Shown here: positions 10,291-23,085 of the stretch, piece by piece | Position numbering within the stretch: the stretch's first letter is position 1 | Layout: each line of letters starts with the position of its first letter | NCBI GenBank assembly: GCA_028673005.1 | Contig: CM054118.1 | Coordinates: 84,135,855 to 84,199,854, forward strand | Direction: 5' to 3' | DNA: 64,000 nucleotides | DNA from: Tanypteryx hageni | Taxonomy: Eukaryota; Arthropoda; Insecta; Odonata; Petaluridae | The notes under the pieces: generated by a model | Told to the model about the DNA's origin: nothing | Database searches by the model: none | What the model saw: the letters and a program-made list of their open reading frames with translations, nothing else | Program-made: the position numbers and the translations under genes

Positions 10291-10640
10291 ATATATGGAT
10301 TTCTCAATTGCTCGTCATGATAACCGTGGTGTAAGTTAATATAAAAGTTTTTAATAACTCAGTCGAAGTGCACGTGTTACTTAAAAAATTTTCAATTTAG
10401 GGGATTTAGATAAAAATGCAATTTTTTGAAGATTGCAAAACACTCGACGTGAATATTCATTCGAAAAGATAAAATATTTTTTTTAAACGAAGATAAACCT
10501 CGCCATGCAGGATAATCCGGAAGATAAAAAAATAATTAAACTGGTTCTCAACAAACTTCCATCCCCAAATATGTACCCGAACGTGTTCGTTCTTTGATTT
10601 CGGAATTTCTATTTACACTACCAAATTATTTCAATCGTGC
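10291..10640. other. gene-free AT-rich stretch
   Basis: AT-rich sequence after the LINE terminus. Nothing further is recognisable. Confidence 0.5.
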
Positions 10641-11110
10641 GTATTTTTGCGTCACCACGCAAAACAATTGTTTTCCCGGGTTTTTTTGGATCCGATTTCA
10701 AGTCGCGTGCATAACGAAATCACTTTGATGTTCCACACACGCGTGCTATCTCCGGGCACCCCTTCCCCCTTCACTAATCCGTGCAACGTAGCGAACGGCC
10801 GACGTGCGCGATCTACGGGCGTGGGAGAATGGCAGGGGTTGGCGGCGGGGAGAAGCGATAGAGGGGGGTGGGCGGGTGGGGAGGCTGTAGAGAGAGCAGA
10901 AGAGACAGACGGACCTCAGCTGACCCTCCGCCGACCAATTCTGCCCAAAAAACTCCTCTCGCCCTCCCATCTCCGCTTCCACGGCAGTATTGCTCAACCC
11001 GGGAATGCTTCAGATTCGTTTTTATTATTTCATTCCGAGCAGAAGCCGAATTTTTTCTCCTCTCTGCGATCTCTCTTTGTAGTTGCTTCGCTCACATCCC
11101 AGCAGCTCGC
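10641..11110. other. CpG-rich, GC-elevated segment
   Basis: This segment is clearly richer in G, C and CpG than its surroundings (for example around 10790-10830) and ends in a CT run at about 11106-11122. It could be an old promoter or first-exon region, but I see no start site, splice pattern or recognisable protein. The frames across it are of low credibility. Confidence 0.35.
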
Positions 11111-11650
11111 TCTCTCTCTCTCGGCCACCCTAGGCAGCGGACATCATAAATGCATGAGCCGAGAGAGAGGGAGAGAGTGAGAGACGGCATCCAGGAGGTA
11201 AAGGAGGGATGAGAGGGTGGGAGGGCAGGAGGGGTGCAGGAAGGTAGATACGAGGGAAGTAAGAAGGAGAGGCTATGGGGCAGAGAGGGAGAAAGAGTGG
11301 GTGAGACTCGAAATAGAGCGGGACGGGATAGAATAGATGGTGGGATGGAGTGGATGTTGGGATCCTTGGGTCGGATGCCGCTAGCCGCTGGCTCGTTTCT
11401 GCTTTCCCTGCATTTCCTCTGTCCCTCGCCATTGAATAAGGAGAATGGGAAGGGGTGGAAGAGAGAGAGGACTGAAGAAAAGGAGATAGAAGTGGCGTGG
11501 GGGTGGGGGCTGTGAGACAGGAAACGAAACTTTAAGGAAACGGTTGGCACACTGGGGGAGGGGATGAGGATGCATAAGAAGGATCTGGCTGACGCGAGAC
11601 GATGGACAGAGAGGGAGGGGAGAGAAGAGGGAGATTTGAGCCTCGGGGTT
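11104..11650. repeat. polypyrimidine to polypurine switch and purine tract
   Basis: A CT run (about 11106-11122) is followed after about 36 bases by a GA run (from about 11159), so the two can pair as an inverted repeat. The + strand then stays purine-rich, with runs such as GGGAGAGAG and GGTGGGAGGG, to about 11650. No gene is supported. Confidence 0.7.
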
Positions 11651-12690
11651 GTAAGAAATTCAACCCACATCCGATTCTTTTCTTATTTTATGCATTTTCG
11701 AATTTTACTTGCATGAATTTGAAACTTCAAGAAATGGGGATTAAAAATTCAGACTGTCGACAAGACTGACACTGATGATTTAACTTTGTTAAACTAAGTT
11801 TAAGAATTCCGTCTATTCGCAAGAAAACATTTATAGTATAGAATAAAATCACTCATTTATTTTGAAAGCGGAAGTGCTAAATATCACGGCAAATAGGTGA
11901 CTGGACTTTTTAAACCTTGTTTTCATAACTACATGATTTCTACGCAGCAAATGTTAAATATTCATTATTTTTATAGGATAGATTTGTTTTTCGTTTATCA
12001 TGCTCAAACTTGAATAGACGAAAGCAAATTTCCAGTAGAGTGTTTGCTTTATCGTATTTTTATACTGGTACAATGAAATAGCATGTCTCAATCCACACCT
12101 CAAAAATCATACTTTATTCGGGTTTGAATCCACAAAAAACTCCGTTTATATTCGGAAATATTCTATTCCTATAATATATGTGTTAATATGTTCCATCAGA
12201 TACCAAGGTAAGCAGTTCTGAATATTTTCCGTGAAATTTTGCACTTAGTTTTAATCTGTAAAACTCCGTTCGGATACAAACTAGAAATGAAGCGATAAAA
12301 AATTTCTGCATAAAAATAAATAGCATCGACTAGATAAAACTGTACTAATATACTTATTAATCAAACCTATCTGTTTCATTGGCGTAGTATATTAGTTTAT
12401 ATGCTAATTAAAAGTTTAAGCGAATTAAAACAGCACAATAACTAATCTCTAAAATCATACTTCAGGACTTCGCCAAAGCTAAAAATTTTGTTCTTTGCAA
12501 ACTTAAAATATTAAATAAATAAAACAATGCATCACATTCGTAACTTCACCGATATTTTATAAGTTTTATATTTTCTATATCTGGGCGAAAAAGCAATAAA
12601 TAACATTTAAATCGGAAAGAAAAATGAGAAGCAATAAAAACAAACCAGGAAATGGAATCCTTCATAAACTCCAGGAAACTTGGTAGTGAC
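11651..12690. other. gene-free AT-rich stretch
   Basis: AT-rich DNA. A short 11-base inverted repeat (ACTAATATACT) occurs around 12345-12395. Nothing else can be supported. Confidence 0.5.
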
Positions 12691-13125
12691 AAGTAACAAA
12701 TCAAGATGGGGGCTCGGGATAGAATTGGAAAGAGGGATAAATTGAGACGACAGAGGTGGGCGGAGAGGAAGGAGAGAAAGGCAAGAGTGAAGAAGAGGAG
12801 TTGAAAGAAGCGGGGAAAAAAGATTGCAAAAGGACCGAGAGAGACGCGAGATGTAGGAAGAAAGAGGAGTGTGGGAGTCAAAAGGAAAGAGGAGGGAGAA
12901 AGGGGAAAGGATAAAAGGGATCGAGTGAGAGAGAGAGAGAGGAAGACGGTCCAAGGTTATAAGACAGGGTCGGAGGAGAGGAAGGGGGAGGAAGAAAGAA
13001 GCAAGAGGATGGGGAAGTGAGATGGAGAACTGTCGGAGGTAAGAAGGGTGGGAGAGGAAGGGAGGAAAGGCGGAATGGAAGGGAGAGAGGGTAGAGGAAG
13101 ATATGGGAGAATTGGAAGGACATCT
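12691..13125. repeat. polypurine (GA) tract
   Basis: The + strand is dominated by G and A for over 400 bases, with GAGAGAG and GGAGGAAG runs. Minus-strand frames here are S/P/L-rich artefacts. Confidence 0.8.
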
Positions 13126-13755
13126 CGAGAAAAAATGGCGGCCAAGAAATATGAGGGCGAACGTATAAATCTGTCGAGTGTGCGTATTGATTTAAAAGAA
13201 ACTCCAGGAATCCGCACTGGGCGAGTGTACGAACACTTATTACCCGGAAATGAATGCGTAATTTTGCATGTAATGCGTGAAAAGTAATATGAGATAGTGC
13301 GAGTGGCTGTTTTTCGAAAAAAATAATTTATGGAGGACATTTCCCAACGATACGTTTATAGCAACAGGAGGGATCGATTTCGGTGAGGTAATAGCTTGCA
13401 AAGGGAATAGACGCTAAACATTGGAGTGATGAGGTAAGGGAAAAAACTTTTAGAGAGGCGATAGAAGAATATTCCTCGACAAAGTCCGAATGGGATGAGG
13501 AAAAGGCGATGGAGAAATAAATCCCAAAAGAAATAAATTCACCATCGATTTGCCATTAATGAATCACGGAATTCATCCCCATTCTAACGCCATTTACTCG
13601 ATACTCGGAGAAAATCAACGATCACGCCAATTTAAAAAACAAATTCCGAGCGATGTTTATTTATTTTACTCTTTTAAATTTCCGTGGCGGTTGCAGCCAT
13701 TTAATGGTTTGCGTACCTAATTGAGGCTTTTAATGATATACGAGACTCATTAAAC
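13126..13755. other. gene-free mixed stretch
   Basis: Mixed composition between a purine tract and a pyrimidine tract. No motif is recognised. Confidence 0.45.
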
Positions 13756-14330
13756 TCACTAATTGACCTCCGCTAAGAGTTTTTACCACTCCCACACATC
13801 CATCTCGGCAACAAGCATTCCACACGCGGTGGCGGCCCTCTCCAAACCTCTTTCCTCTGGTTCTCGCTTTTTCCACTCCTCCCCAAGACCGCTTTCCCCA
13901 ACCCCTCCCTCCCTGCGGTCCACTCCCCCCCCCTCCTGGAACCACCTTCTGTTCCTCTCGGCCCGCCTCCGACTGCCACAAATCGCTCCTTCCCACTAAC
14001 CACCGTCTACAGCCAGGCACGAGCATATCCATTTTTCATATCCTTCCCGTGTGCAAGGAGCAGAAGGGAGCCAGAGTTAAGCAAACGCCGCGCAATAATA
14101 GAGTCCTACTACACACTCCCTCGCGCCGACCGCCGCCACATTGGTCTGTCCCCTCGCAAGCACCCCTCCCTTCCCACCCCCTTGAATCCCTTCCCTATTT
14201 CACCCGTCCTCTCTCACCACTCCCAGCTCTGCTTTGCCTCTCTGCTGCGTCGCTCTTGTCCACCTTTCTCATTCCATGCCAGAATCAACTCATCCCTTCT
14301 TCAGACATGTATTTGTCTTTAAACTAATTG
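13756..14330. repeat. pyrimidine-rich, CpG-containing tract
   Basis: The + strand is C/T-rich with GC above the window average. Several frames overlap it on both strands, but none has protein-like composition. Confidence 0.6.
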
Positions 14331-14379
14331 GCAAGGCGGAGACATTGATTGATCGGTTAATTAACGAATTTTATCGTCT

Positions 14380-14600
14380 CACTTGAGCCTACTTTCCATA
14401 GTGGAAATATGCTTTTATCCTACTTTCCAGAACGGAAATAGGCTCATAGTTTCGTCGTTGTGTCTATCTGTCTGCCTGCATGTCCCCATATTACCTTTTG
14501 AACCAATAGACCGATATTCGTGAAACTTGGAGGAAATGTCTTGCTACTGGGGCCGAGCTCCCGAGGATAGTTTTTGTTGCAAAGATTAGAAGTAACGGGT
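14380..14600 (+). repeat. dispersed repeat fragment with short palindromes
   Basis: Starts with two related short palindromes (TGAGCCTACTTTCC with GGAAATAGGCTCA, 14384-14444), then a CTGTCTGCCTGCATGTCCCC run and AACCAATAGACCGATATTCG followed by TGAAACTTGG. A sentence of the type 'acc.gat.t...gaaa.ttgg' also occurs at about 47582-47620 and inside the 152-bp satellite at 44.1-45.1 kb. Such modules are common in decayed repeats of insects. I cannot name the family. Confidence 0.4.
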
Positions 14601-15140
14601 TAGATTTCAGGATCTATCCTTTCCATTTGATTTATATAGGAAATCTGAAAGTAACGACAATTGTTGGACTCAGGTTCGGTATAGTATAGTATATACACAT
14701 GTTATTTATGTCACACAAATACGCGCGATTAATGTAGTTATCCGGTGGAATGTATTTCTAATATTTTATAATGCTAAATTATTAAATTTAGATACACGAA
14801 GAGCAACTCATCCGTGGTGATTTTAAAGCTATTAAAGCAAATATAAATTTAAAATAAATAATTATGTGAAAAGGAGGCACCATGAGTTCCGCTTGGATCA
14901 TCTTGTTCCCTTGAATCAATATTCCCGGGTTAACTTCGTTCATAAGAAAAAGCTTCGCTCCCGTATGTTTATTCGCGATTTGATATCTCTCAGGCTTTTT
15001 AGTGTTTTAACTGATATTCAAATAGATTTCTACAAGGGCAATCCATCCGGACGAATGCAAACATTCTTCTCGTTTTCTAACTTAAAGTTAGTTTGAATAA
15101 GAACTTCATGTTAAATAACACCTTTCATCTAGAAAAATGA
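14601..15140. other. gene-free AT-rich stretch
   Basis: AT-rich, with no supportable feature. Confidence 0.45.
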
Positions 15141-15143
15141 TCT

Positions 15144-15216
15144 GCTACTATAGTTCAGTGATAGAATATCCGCCCGGCAGGTGGAAGACCCGGGATCGAT
15201 TCTCGGTCACGGCCGA
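15144..15216 (+). pseudogene. tRNA-Gly-like pseudogene or SINE head
   Basis: TAGTTCAGTGATAGAAT is a close match to the D-arm and A box of eukaryotic tRNA-Gly. The anticodon arm TCCGC/GTGGA pairs around the 7-base loop CCGGCAG, and the T arm CCGGG/CTCGG pairs around ATCGATT (B box). The loop lacks the universal T at position 33, the T loop starts with A, and the acceptor strands (GCTACTA and TCACGGC) barely pair. It is therefore not a functional tRNA. It may be a decayed tRNA gene or the Pol III head of a SINE. Confidence 0.6.
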
Positions 15217-15219
15217 CTT

Positions 15220-16280
15220 TTTTCTCGTTTCAAAAATATTCCCAACATCTTTCATCCTGTCCATCAGTTGCACTTTGTTGCCAACTTCTCCCCTTCCCTT
15301 TTCTCTCTCTCTCTCATATCGGAGAAAAATAAAAATATCTCCACGTTCGCCCCCGCAAGGCGGCGGCTGAGAGGAAGTTTAGTCCCAGAGGTCGAAGAGA
15401 TCCTTTCACAACCATGCATCTTAAATGTTATGCAGTTTCTTCGTCTCGAGAAAGTAAGCTATGACAGCGCAAAGAATACTCCCAGACGGGTCGACGAACG
15501 CCTCGAGGCGTCGTGAATGGCTGCAGAAGGCGCTTAAAGCGACGTTAAAATCTGGTACGCTACTTTTTGCGCTCGTTTCATAAATGAATTATACGATTCT
15601 GAAGTTGAAAATTTACGACATTTACAGCCGGGTGCTTATTGCTATGGAAACGGATATGACATTTCTTCCCGCCTGCGCTATGTGTGACGCAAACCCACGG
15701 AATTCTTTCATTAACTTGTACGAAATTTACCTTTTAACATCCTAAAAGAAGATGTTTTCTTATCATTACAGGATTAACTGTTTATGTTTTGATGATATTT
15801 TAAGCCTTCTATTAAACTAAATGCTTGGTTCGAATGCATCTAAACAATATACTATCTAATTTAACCGAATGTATGATGTTTCTGAATGTGGAGACTCTCC
15901 TATAACTTACTATTTTCATAATTTAATAAAAACGTAAATTTTCAAATAAGAGAAAGATGTTGCATTTACATTATGGGCATATGGTGGTAATTATTTTGCT
16001 CAAACTATTATTGCTACCAATCTGCGTGTAGCCATTTTCTATACTTTTATCACAGAAAAAGTCTTCGACTGCTACTTCATATACCGCCACTGTATGCCAT
16101 CATCCAATTATTGCATGCCGTTCAAAATACAAAACATATTGCATCTCTGAGCATTAGAGGATTTGAAATATGGCCAAAGTAGACAATAGAATAGGTAATG
16201 GCAGGATTTCGGGGTGGCAATAAAAACGGAATACAGGGCGGGAATGAAAAAATTATTATTTCGCAGAATTTTGATGAATT
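15220..16280. other. gene-free stretch
   Basis: A short CT run (15300-15317) is followed by mixed and then AT-rich DNA. No gene is recognisable. Confidence 0.45.
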
Positions 16281-16286
16281 AGAATA

Positions 16287-16955
16287 TTATGATCCGAAGA
16301 CGGACAGACAAACCTTATACACTAAAAAGTGGGGATAAATAATTTTACCTCGCGTCGGGAAATTTCCAAATCCGTCAAAGCTCCTGAACAGTTGATGTTG
16401 GTGAATTTTACATATTCTCCTATCAAGGCATTGGATATTCTTGTTTTTCTGATTAAAGTACCGTTTTGGTCCGAATATCGGCGGCACATTTTCCCCAAAT
16501 CTGACTTTTATAAAACCTGAGTGCGTCCTTAGTACGATTGGTAGAGATATATTTTTTTCCTTTCAAAGAGATCTCATATTCGGGGTCCGGCCTATATTCC
16601 GGTATATACAGTATGTTACCCATCTCAGGAAACTTTACATTGATGCCACACATAATTTTCTCCTTAGGCAAATCCTTCCTCTTGAGTATGTCTAATGAAA
16701 ACAATTTTCTCAAATCCGACGACACTGATAGCAAAACTGTTCTCCTCTGGTTTTATTGCGACTAGTTCTCGATAACACCGCGTTTGTATTACTATCATTC
16801 ACTGTGACGTTTTCAGTAGTATCAAATGATAAAGGCATCTCCCATTTGAAATAACATGTAATCATGCTTTTCTGCAGACGAATCACATAACGCTGATATC
16901 CGGTTGGTTTTTTGATTGACGATTGATGACTATTGTTTCATGAACCTAGACATTC
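16287..16955 (-). pseudogene. decayed unidentified coding fragment
   Basis: Three successive minus-strand frames have protein-like, non-repetitive composition. From about 16955 down to a stop at 16710-16712 one reads ...KKPTGYQRYVIRLQKSM and ...NKTRGEQFCYQC. An overlapping frame (16453-16734) continues with ...KEKIMCGINVKFPEMG and ...LKGKKYISTNRTKDALRFYK. A third (16287-16487) follows. The order of the frames on one strand suggests a single old gene or element ORF broken by frameshifts. I do not recognise the family, and chance frames in AT-rich DNA remain possible. Confidence 0.28.
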
Positions 16956-16959
16956 AAAC

Positions 16960-19010
16960 AAAACTTGTCTTGAAAATTTTCCTCGGTTACATAAAAGATA
17001 TTACTATTTCCAAGACCCATAGTCCATATAAATGAATGTATATTTTTTTTTTTTTTTCGTGTGAAAATATCTCAAGTTCCATATATAAATCGTTGTATAA
17101 CGTGAGTTTAAATTTTGTTGTTGTAATGTGAGTTTAAATTTCGCGTCGTAACTTCAACGTAACTATTTTGAAAATTGCGACCTTATAGAACCTTTCCTGT
17201 CAGTGTGATAACCTATACCATGCTATAAAAATTTAGTACATATTTTAAAGTGAAACTCGGGAATGTGCACTAAGTAACTTCATCTTGGCTTGACTAGAAG
17301 AATACTGCACCTTATCGCTAGGATTGTTCAACTTATCTGACAACAAGATAAACTTCATTACACTGCGCAATCGGTCAAATTCCAAAGGTCATTTTACACG
17401 TTCTTATAGGAAAGAACTACATCCGTCAGAGCCAAAGTAAATGTCATCTACCTTAACGTAAAAACACAGATTTTATCGCTAGCATACGACGAGCTTTGGT
17501 CATTGTAACATTATAATAGGAAAAACATGTCTTTTATTTATTATAATACAGTATGCTACATCAAATGCTGATATAATTTTTATGTCAATTTACATTCCAA
17601 TAATACTTATTTTTTATGGTAAAATCTTCCGCAAACTTAAGAGATCTTATTGGACGATTTTGCGTTTCGAACTAGACGAGGATTAGATTGAATATAAATA
17701 GAAAAGTGATCCACATTGGTAGCCTCACCCGAGAAATTTATTCTAAGCCGAGTGACCATCCGTCAATGTCAATTGGAACGCAGCATTACATCACTCATTA
17801 CTGACAAATATTTTTCCAAGCATTCGAAAATTTTCCTTCAAAACTTCCATTTTGAAATATCTACAACGCTCGCGGGCAGATAGTACAGCCCACGAGTTAT
17901 GCGGCGACCCGAACTACGCTGGCATAAACAGAATTAAAGTTTTGCAGCGCTTCATGTATTCGCCTGTTCGCGGAGCTAGCGCGTTTACGGTCAAGCGAGG
18001 TGACGTACGGCAAAGCAGAGGCCATGAAAACGTAATGTGATAGTCACACAAAATAGAATTTAAAGGTTTGTCAATCCGGGTACAAGGGCTATAACAAAGT
18101 CATACGATGACATCTGATGGTTTATCTTTTCCGAGAAATGTCAACTACACCATGCCTCTGGAAGATGAATGGGGCCTTCAATCTATTAAATGAAACGATA
18201 AAATTTGAAAGCTTCATAGAATACTTTTTGTAGCCATGCGCTTATTTTTTCCAGTTGTATTACTATCAAATACTTTTATGGTAATATTTTACATTTATAT
18301 CTATTAAAAATGAAGGAAATTAATTAATATAGGAAATTTACGCAAAACCCATTTATTAAAAAGACAGCAGGACCACAATACCTCTAACGAATATAACTAA
18401 TATATTAGATTAGATTTCTAATCTGTTATAAAAATGAAATCTTCAAAGAACGTCAGTAAACAGAACTAGAACAAAATGGTATTAAAATGCTCCTAAAGGA
18501 ATGGATGAATAATAAACAAATTAAGAATTTTTGGAGACACGAGATCAAGACGCTATATAAATTACCATAAGTGAGTGTTTTAATCTTTTGCATTTGTTAA
18601 CATATCGATGTAGACGCGTGTGTGAGAGCGATTTGACGCGTCGGTAGGCTAATTCTGTTACAATTTTGACCGATCTAATTTACTTTCTGACTGTCCTTCT
18701 TAAATGCGGTTTTGTATAAGATGAATGAGAAAAACATTTTCAAAAGTAATATACGATTCCAAATAAATATTCATGTTCATGACGATAATTCAAATAACGC
18801 ATTCATATATCGATTTCAAATCACATTTTAAATAATGTTTCTCGCGTCATTTCTTCAAATTTTATATCTCTACGAGTAATATTATCAAGCACGCAGTGAA
18901 AATTTTTTAAAAGTAAATTACTTCCGATAAAATTCCGAAATTCTGCAACCGACGAATTTTCGCATCGGAAAACAATTTTTTGCTTCTGAACGGTCGAAGT
19001 GGATTCATGC
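16960..19010. other. gene-free AT-rich stretch with poly(T) run
   Basis: Contains a T run of 15 (17043-17057) and a short direct duplication (ATGTGAGTTTAAATTT and its earlier copy, about 17099-17146). The segment 17860-18050 has more CpG than its surroundings but no recognisable protein. No gene is supported. Confidence 0.45.
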
Positions 19011-19019
19011 AAGTTGATA

Positions 19020-19225
19020 TTCGGAGGTGAAATGGGAGAAGAGGAGAAGGAGAGATGAAGGAAAGAGTACAGAGAAGATAGTGAGGAATAGAGAGAGGAA
19101 TGTGAGGAATTGGATGGGAGGAGAGAAGGGAAGGAGAGGAGGTATAGGAAGGGGAAGGGGTTGGAGGGAGAGGTTATAGAGAGGGGGGAGTGGATAGAGG
19201 GAGGAACGGGGAGTAGGTGGAGAGC
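19020..19225. repeat. polypurine tract
   Basis: The + strand is G/A-rich with many GGAGAGG and GAGGAGAAGG runs. Frames in it are artefacts. Confidence 0.7.
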
Positions 19226-20335
19226 GGCTCGTGCATCCGACGATAACGGAAGGGGATTGAAATTTTATAAAAGAGAACAAAAGACGGTGAATTTGAAAAG
19301 CAATATCCGTGAGTGACTAAGCTAGCTATAAAAATGAAAATAATTGGAGAAATATTATTTTCCAATTTCAAGCTACAAAAAAATTCTCAAAGATTCACGA
19401 TTTTTGCATAGTTTGGGAGATTTCGTAAAAGTGATGTACAGTCATATGAAATATTTTACATTTCTCGTCTTTCTCCAGAAAAAATTATTTTAAAAGTGCA
19501 AAAACGTCAATCTGCCATCGATGGAAATCTTTTTACCGCCTAGGTTATATTTCAAAATACTTAATCTTAGAATTTTTATGAGACAGTGAGTAAGGGAAAT
19601 TAGAGTTCTAAAATTCGACGCACCGATTATTTAAGGCAATACCGTTGAGAGCGATATACACATTAGTTTTAGAGAGCAATGACACAATTTTTTATGATAA
19701 ATGGAAGTTGTAAAGATGCACGTACTAAGAAAAGGTTCATGGAACGAATTAGATGAGTTGAAATCACAGAAATATTTACCATATAATCAATTTTTTCGAC
19801 TTGCTGCAGTAAAATAAGAAAATCGTAAAGAAATTACAATCGAATTTCAATGCGAATATGGTAAGACGAATTAAATGCAAATTTTCAAATGAACATACAC
19901 ACTCCGCAAATCCATCGCCCTATATAACTCGTCCACACTAGCCTGGGAGAGTCAAAGGGCATCGCAAAGGTACGGATGCAAACGAATGAAAGCGGAATTA
20001 ATAGCAATGGAAAGGCATCTTCATTGGTCGGTGATGGATTACCGAAAAAATCAAACTGAATATAAGAAACATCAAGAGAACATAGAGGAGATATTTTCGA
20101 GCGTGCAACAAAGGAAAATATTAAATAATTTCACTTTTTAATTTACTTCTATCTTTGGAAGTCACGGCATTTTGTTGTTTTTTTTCAATATGGCTCACAG
20201 AGAAGATGCATATCGACCAGTGAAATTAATTGCTTTCTCACTTAATAGGCCTAACATGATATTGCAAAAAAATATCGCGAGCTCAGTTCGCTTCACAACG
20301 ATCGTTTTCATACTTAAACACAATATCCACGCGCC
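19226..20335. other. gene-free AT-rich stretch
   Basis: No supportable feature. Composition is AT-rich throughout. Confidence 0.45.
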
Positions 20336-21215
20336 ATACGCCACATTCACCGCCAAAGCGCCCGCTCTCGATGCATTAATCCCATCGCTTCTCCTCTCCC
20401 TCCTTGCCTTTTTCATCCACTCCTCTTTCGATCCTCTCTTCGCAACCTTTCTCTGGCCTTCTCCCTTCTTCCTCCTCCGCCCCTCTCCCTCCTTAATTCT
20501 CTTTCTTGCCCCTAACGACCACTACATAAGTTTTAATGCACTCAAGTATTTCAGCTTGCTCGGTGGCTGTTGGGAGATTATGGAATGGCTCCTCTTAACT
20601 TTAAGTAATGGGCCCCGCAGGCACAGGACAAGGATATCCACCCCTCTCGCTTCTCTCTTTCTCTCTCTCTCTCTCTTTCTGTCTCTTTCTCTCTCTCTCT
20701 TTCTCTTTCACTTTCTCAGCCCTCTCTGAATCCCCCCAGCCCTTCCTCCATTTCTTACTCTAGCATTTCCTCAATTCCCTTCTCTCTCCCAACCTCTATA
20801 CCCTCTTCCATATCCTCCTCAATACCCTCTCCACTACCCCCCTCCCTCCACACCTCCATACACCTAGGGTTAAATCTAAGAGTGGACCATATGGTCTAAA
20901 TTTCGCCCGAATAAAGACCGTTATCTATCTATCTACCTCTTCCATACCATCCTCCCTCCAAACCTTTATACCCTCTTCCATACGCTCCTCCCTCCCCACC
21001 TCTATACCTTCTTTCATTCCCTCATCTATACCATCCTCAACTACCCTACTCCCACCACAACTCTGTACTCTTTTTTACACTCTATTTCATCCTCCCTCTT
21101 CCTTCTTTGTTTGACTAAACTGTTCACCTTGGGCCTTTCTCAATCTTCCAACTTCTCCTTTCGTAATCCCTTCCCTCTCTCCTTTCCTTTGCTTTTCTCT
21201 ACATTTCCTTCTACT
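20336..21215. repeat. pyrimidine-rich tract with CT microsatellite
   Basis: C/T-rich on the + strand, including (CT)n with TTT interruptions at 20650-20710 and repeated 'ctcttccatacc.tcctccctcc' phrases at 20930-21010. A retrotransposon-like 3' tail interrupts it at 20862-20936. Confidence 0.7.
20862..20936 (+). mobile_element. probable LINE 3' tail ending in (ATCT)n
   Basis: The unit reads AGGGTTAAATCTAAGAGTGG, a short palindrome TGGACCATATGGTC, then GAATAAAGACCGTTATCTATC ending in ATCT repeats. It stands out from the surrounding pyrimidine tract. A short 3' tail ending in a tetranucleotide repeat after an AATAAA-like signal is typical of 5'-truncated non-LTR retrotransposons. The family is not named. 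Confidence 0.4.
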
Positions 21216-22080
21216 CCTGACATCAGCACACACCAAGCACGCTTCTGCCAAATGGAGACCTATTATCTGCTTAACGTTCGTCATTCCATATTGGCCAATA
21301 ATGAAACAAAAATAGAACAAGAATCTGCTGCAAAAACGAACCCAAAACTGTAAGTAAACAAATTTTCTACAAAGTGAAACTGTGGCGTTAGTTTTGGAAT
21401 TTCCTCAACAAAAATTTATATGGCCTACTAACAATAGTAGTTTGTTAGCTAGTTCTTAGATGGCAGGACAGAGCAATTATTTGGCGAGCTCAAACGCAGC
21501 AATAATACGGGAAGCGGTCATTGACACAGTGATTTTCTTTGGCAAAATAATCTGAAATTTTCTCGTTTTTTCAGCTTTTAAAATAGTTTTTGAGAAAATT
21601 CGGAAGTTAATCAAGTTTTCTCACTTGAACAAATTCAGATATTTCAATATTTCCAAAATGTTAATGTAAAATCTTATGGTAACAAACCCATACCTTTATC
21701 GTGAACGATGAGCAATTTGAAACTTGCGGGTGAGGGCGCCAAATGCCTGACGAAAGATTCACCGAAATCGGCGTTATTTGCTTTATTTCATAAAATATTA
21801 CACTCATAATGAAAGAATGAGATTGGCTTTTATTATAATTGGAGGGTGATTTTGTTTTTGCGCTCATATTTTCAGATAAAATTTCCCATAAATCCCTTCC
21901 TCCACTTAAGGACCATTTCTCCAATGCGGAAGCGGGCCTCATTCTACTCTCCTTCTCCCTCCACACATTTTTCTGCTATCCTAACTCGAAACAATCGCTT
22001 CCATACCAATTTTTATTATCTCCTTTCTCACTTATTTATTTGTTCTTTATCTGTCCACTTTCATCTACATTATTACACTG
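21216..22080. other. gene-free stretch
   Basis: AT-rich to mixed DNA with no recognised repeat or gene. Confidence 0.45.
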
Positions 22081-22119
22081 AACGATTATTCTACGCATTG
22101 TCGCTTTACGCGTCCTGAT

Positions 22120-22640
22120 CATTTTTATGTATTTTATCTTTTACATCGGTCTAGTCCTTCATCTTATGTATTTGCTAATAATTCTATCTTCTCAGTCGTT
22201 TCACAGAACCATCTCTGTTTTCTCATAGCAACATCTCTCAAGCTATATTTTGTCTATGTCTCTTAACTCTACGCATCATACTTTGTAAATGATTAGACCG
22301 AAGTTATGTGAAAGTTCCTTCTCTGGCCTTTAACCCAGTGTGTTCCCTTTTCACTAGAATTTTTCCACGCGTTCTCATCTACTTAAAATTCGAGAGGAAT
22401 AACTAATCCTAGGTATTTGAAAAATATATCTTTTATGTTTGCTACTTGATATTTTGCCTAAATCAGAATGAAAAGCAACCCTTTCTCTTCCATGAAAACG
22501 CACTCGATAAATTATGCTTCCTTTCTATTGATTTTCAACGCCTTTTCTGCTAGATAATTATTCACGTTTTCATATTTTCCTTAATTTTTCTTTCAGTACA
22601 GAATCACATCGATAGGTAACATTTTGAATTCGTATTTTGA
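22120..22640 (-). pseudogene. very decayed LINE reverse-transcriptase C-terminal fragment
   Basis: On the minus strand, translation in changing frames gives FKYLGLVIPLEF (around 22400-22420), as in the post-catalytic KYLG motif of LINE RTs. Further on it gives LRDIDKI.LERC.YEKTEM.L, which aligns with the region LRKNDIKYLESFEMW of the intact RTE-like protein at 7315-10248. There are many stops and shifts. The assignment rests on short matches and could be wrong. Confidence 0.33.
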
Positions 22641-22948
22641 AATTGTCTAAGGACAGAATAAGCTGAAACATAGCATAATTTCGGTTAACAGGTGATGGGG
22701 AATGTTTTATATTCGCTCATAATTTGATTTCGTGAAAACAGTATTAAAAATATCGGGCTTCAATTGCGCAAATTACCATAGTAAAGAAGGATTTGGTAAC
22801 ATGAATGAAAGCTAACCTTTTTTAATTAATTATGACGTGCTCATTCCAGATCTGGACTAAAAATCCTTTGCATTCCGTCACACTTTAGAAAAATCAGTAA
22901 TGAGGATTTGTCATAAATTCTTGTAAAAATAAGTATCTCTTGGTAAAT

Positions 22949-22998
22949 GTTGGCAGAACTGGTGGGTACAACGTGAGTGTTGGCAGAACTAAAGGGTA
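22949..22998 (+). repeat. 30-bp tandem duplication
   Basis: GTTGGCAGAACT occurs at 22949-22960 and again at 22979-22990, followed by related bases (GGTGGGTA and AAAGGGTA). It lies just upstream of the broken Cys-rich protein family copy and may belong to the same mobile unit. Confidence 0.6.
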
Positions 22999-23085
22999 GA
23001 GGGGAAGTATGAGTGTGATATCATAACAAGCACGTGAATGTTAGGCGTCAGTTGCGTTGTATTTCTGTGAATTTGTGTTCTGCAG

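Noticed and set aside
12110..12145. B-box-like GGGTTTGAATCCAC
   Set aside because: No A box at a suitable distance, no tRNA fold and no second copy.
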